Below, piece after piece: positions 63,247 through 64,000 of a DNA stretch of 64,000 bases (the stretch's first letter is position 1; the number at the start of each line of letters is the position of its first letter). The notes below the pieces were generated by a model. The model saw only the letters and a program-made list of their open reading frames with translations, was not told the DNA's origin and searched no databases. The stretch is from positions 6,813,001 to 6,877,000 of the forward strand of contig NC_090135.1 of assembly GCF_040581485.1 (NCBI RefSeq), in the 5' to 3' direction. The DNA comes from Linepithema humile. Lineage: Eukaryota; Arthropoda; Insecta; Hymenoptera; Formicidae. A program made the position numbers and the translations under genes.

Positions 63247-64000
63247 CCCTGGATATAAAAATGTGAAGCATTTATCATGTTGAAGAAAAAGGAAGAAGGG
63301 AACAAATTTATTTTTATTTCTTTCTCATATAAAAGTATATATAGAAAAATATATAAATAAAAAAATAAAAATAAAATTTTATCCAAGATTATTATTATAT
63401 TATTTTTCTCTCTTTTTGTTATATATTTTCTCATACATAAAAAAATATGAAAACAATTTAAATAAATATATGAATCAAGTTAATCAAAATATATTGAAAG
63501 ATATTCGAAGAGTTCGTAGCAATTTTTATGACAACTTAATTAAAAGCAATTTTTATATGTTTAAGTCCATTTTTATTCAACAATGTATGTATCGTTGTTT
63601 TCGGCAACTTTGAGTCATCTCTAACAACAGAGCATACATTAGTAAATAAAAATCGACATATAAACATATAACAATTGTTTTTAATTTTGTCCTAAAAAAG
63701 ATCTACAAACTTTACGACTTACCAAACCAATATATAATATCTTAGTTTGATTTATGAATAAATAAATAAAAAAAAGTACATACATGGAATATGAGTACCA
63801 TAAAAAATTAGAAATAAAAATTTAAATAAAATCTTGTGTAGAATTAATACTTTATTGTACATTACTATAAAATTTATTATATAAATTAATTATATAATAT
63901 TATTAAATAATATTAAATTAATATTATATAAATCTGTTATACAAATAAATAATAATATATGTATCATATTAAAATTAATATTTTTTCATGATCTTCATAT
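63247..64000. mobile_element. Second copy of the piggyBac-like element, cut by the window end
   Basis: It starts with TTAA (63243-63246) and CCCTGGATAT, and follows the first copy (60634 onward) closely to the end of the window; the last bases correspond to about 61462 of the first copy. The two differ by scattered substitutions and small insertions or deletions. The right end lies outside the window. Confidence 0.6.

Noticed and set aside
1..64000. CRISPR arrays, prokaryotic operons, rRNA or tRNA genes
   Set aside because: Tandem repeats are microsatellites, not spaced repeats; genes are spliced. I saw no convincing tRNA B-box with a cloverleaf, though a proper scan could find one I missed.

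Overview
The window looks like insect nuclear DNA, most likely hymenopteran and probably ant. It is not bacterial or viral: it has spliced genes with GT-AG introns, a long first intron, many dinucleotide and trinucleotide microsatellites, no CpG depletion in the GC-rich parts, and abrupt AT-rich blocks. The order-level placement is inference from composition and from the one well-recognised gene.

The main content is a single large plus-strand gene, which I assign to Tenectin (Tnc), a secreted mucin-like extracellular matrix protein with von Willebrand factor C (VWC) domains. Six coding exons can be joined with matching phases: 39810-39900, 46354-46401, 46679-47152, 47228-47509, 47657-55253 and 55387-55489. 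They give a 2864-residue protein: signal peptide, three VWC domains, a Glu/Thr/Pro/Ser-rich region of about 1185 residues, VWC4, a second such region of about 1163 residues, VWC5, a half VWC and a basic C-terminal tail. Two promoters could drive it: a proximal TATA plus initiator at 39097-39128, and a distal TATA-like element with a transcribed exon ending in a GTAAGT donor near 18620-18995. The likely polyadenylation signal is at 58795-58800, giving a 3' UTR of about 3.3 kb.

Region by region: 1-10.4 kb is GC-moderate sequence with no supported gene. An AT-rich block (about 10.4-14.35 kb) carries a minus-strand gene for a protein with six BED/C2H2-like zinc fingers, built as two copies of a three-finger unit; a third, broken copy lies just downstream. 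From 14.4 to 39 kb there are microsatellites, the distal promoter candidate and presumed Tnc intron. From 39.1 to 58.8 kb is Tnc proper. From 58.8 kb to the end the DNA is AT-rich and repeat-laden: a short element with near-perfect inverted ends (59285-59431), a 920-bp piggyBac-like non-autonomous element flanked by TTAA (60634-61553), a second copy running off the window end (63247 onward), and between them two small minus-strand exons of an unidentified gene (62347-62232 and 61974-61924).

Most open frames in the GC-rich parts look like chance frames and are not annotated. The antisense frames in the giant Tnc exon follow from its biased codon composition.
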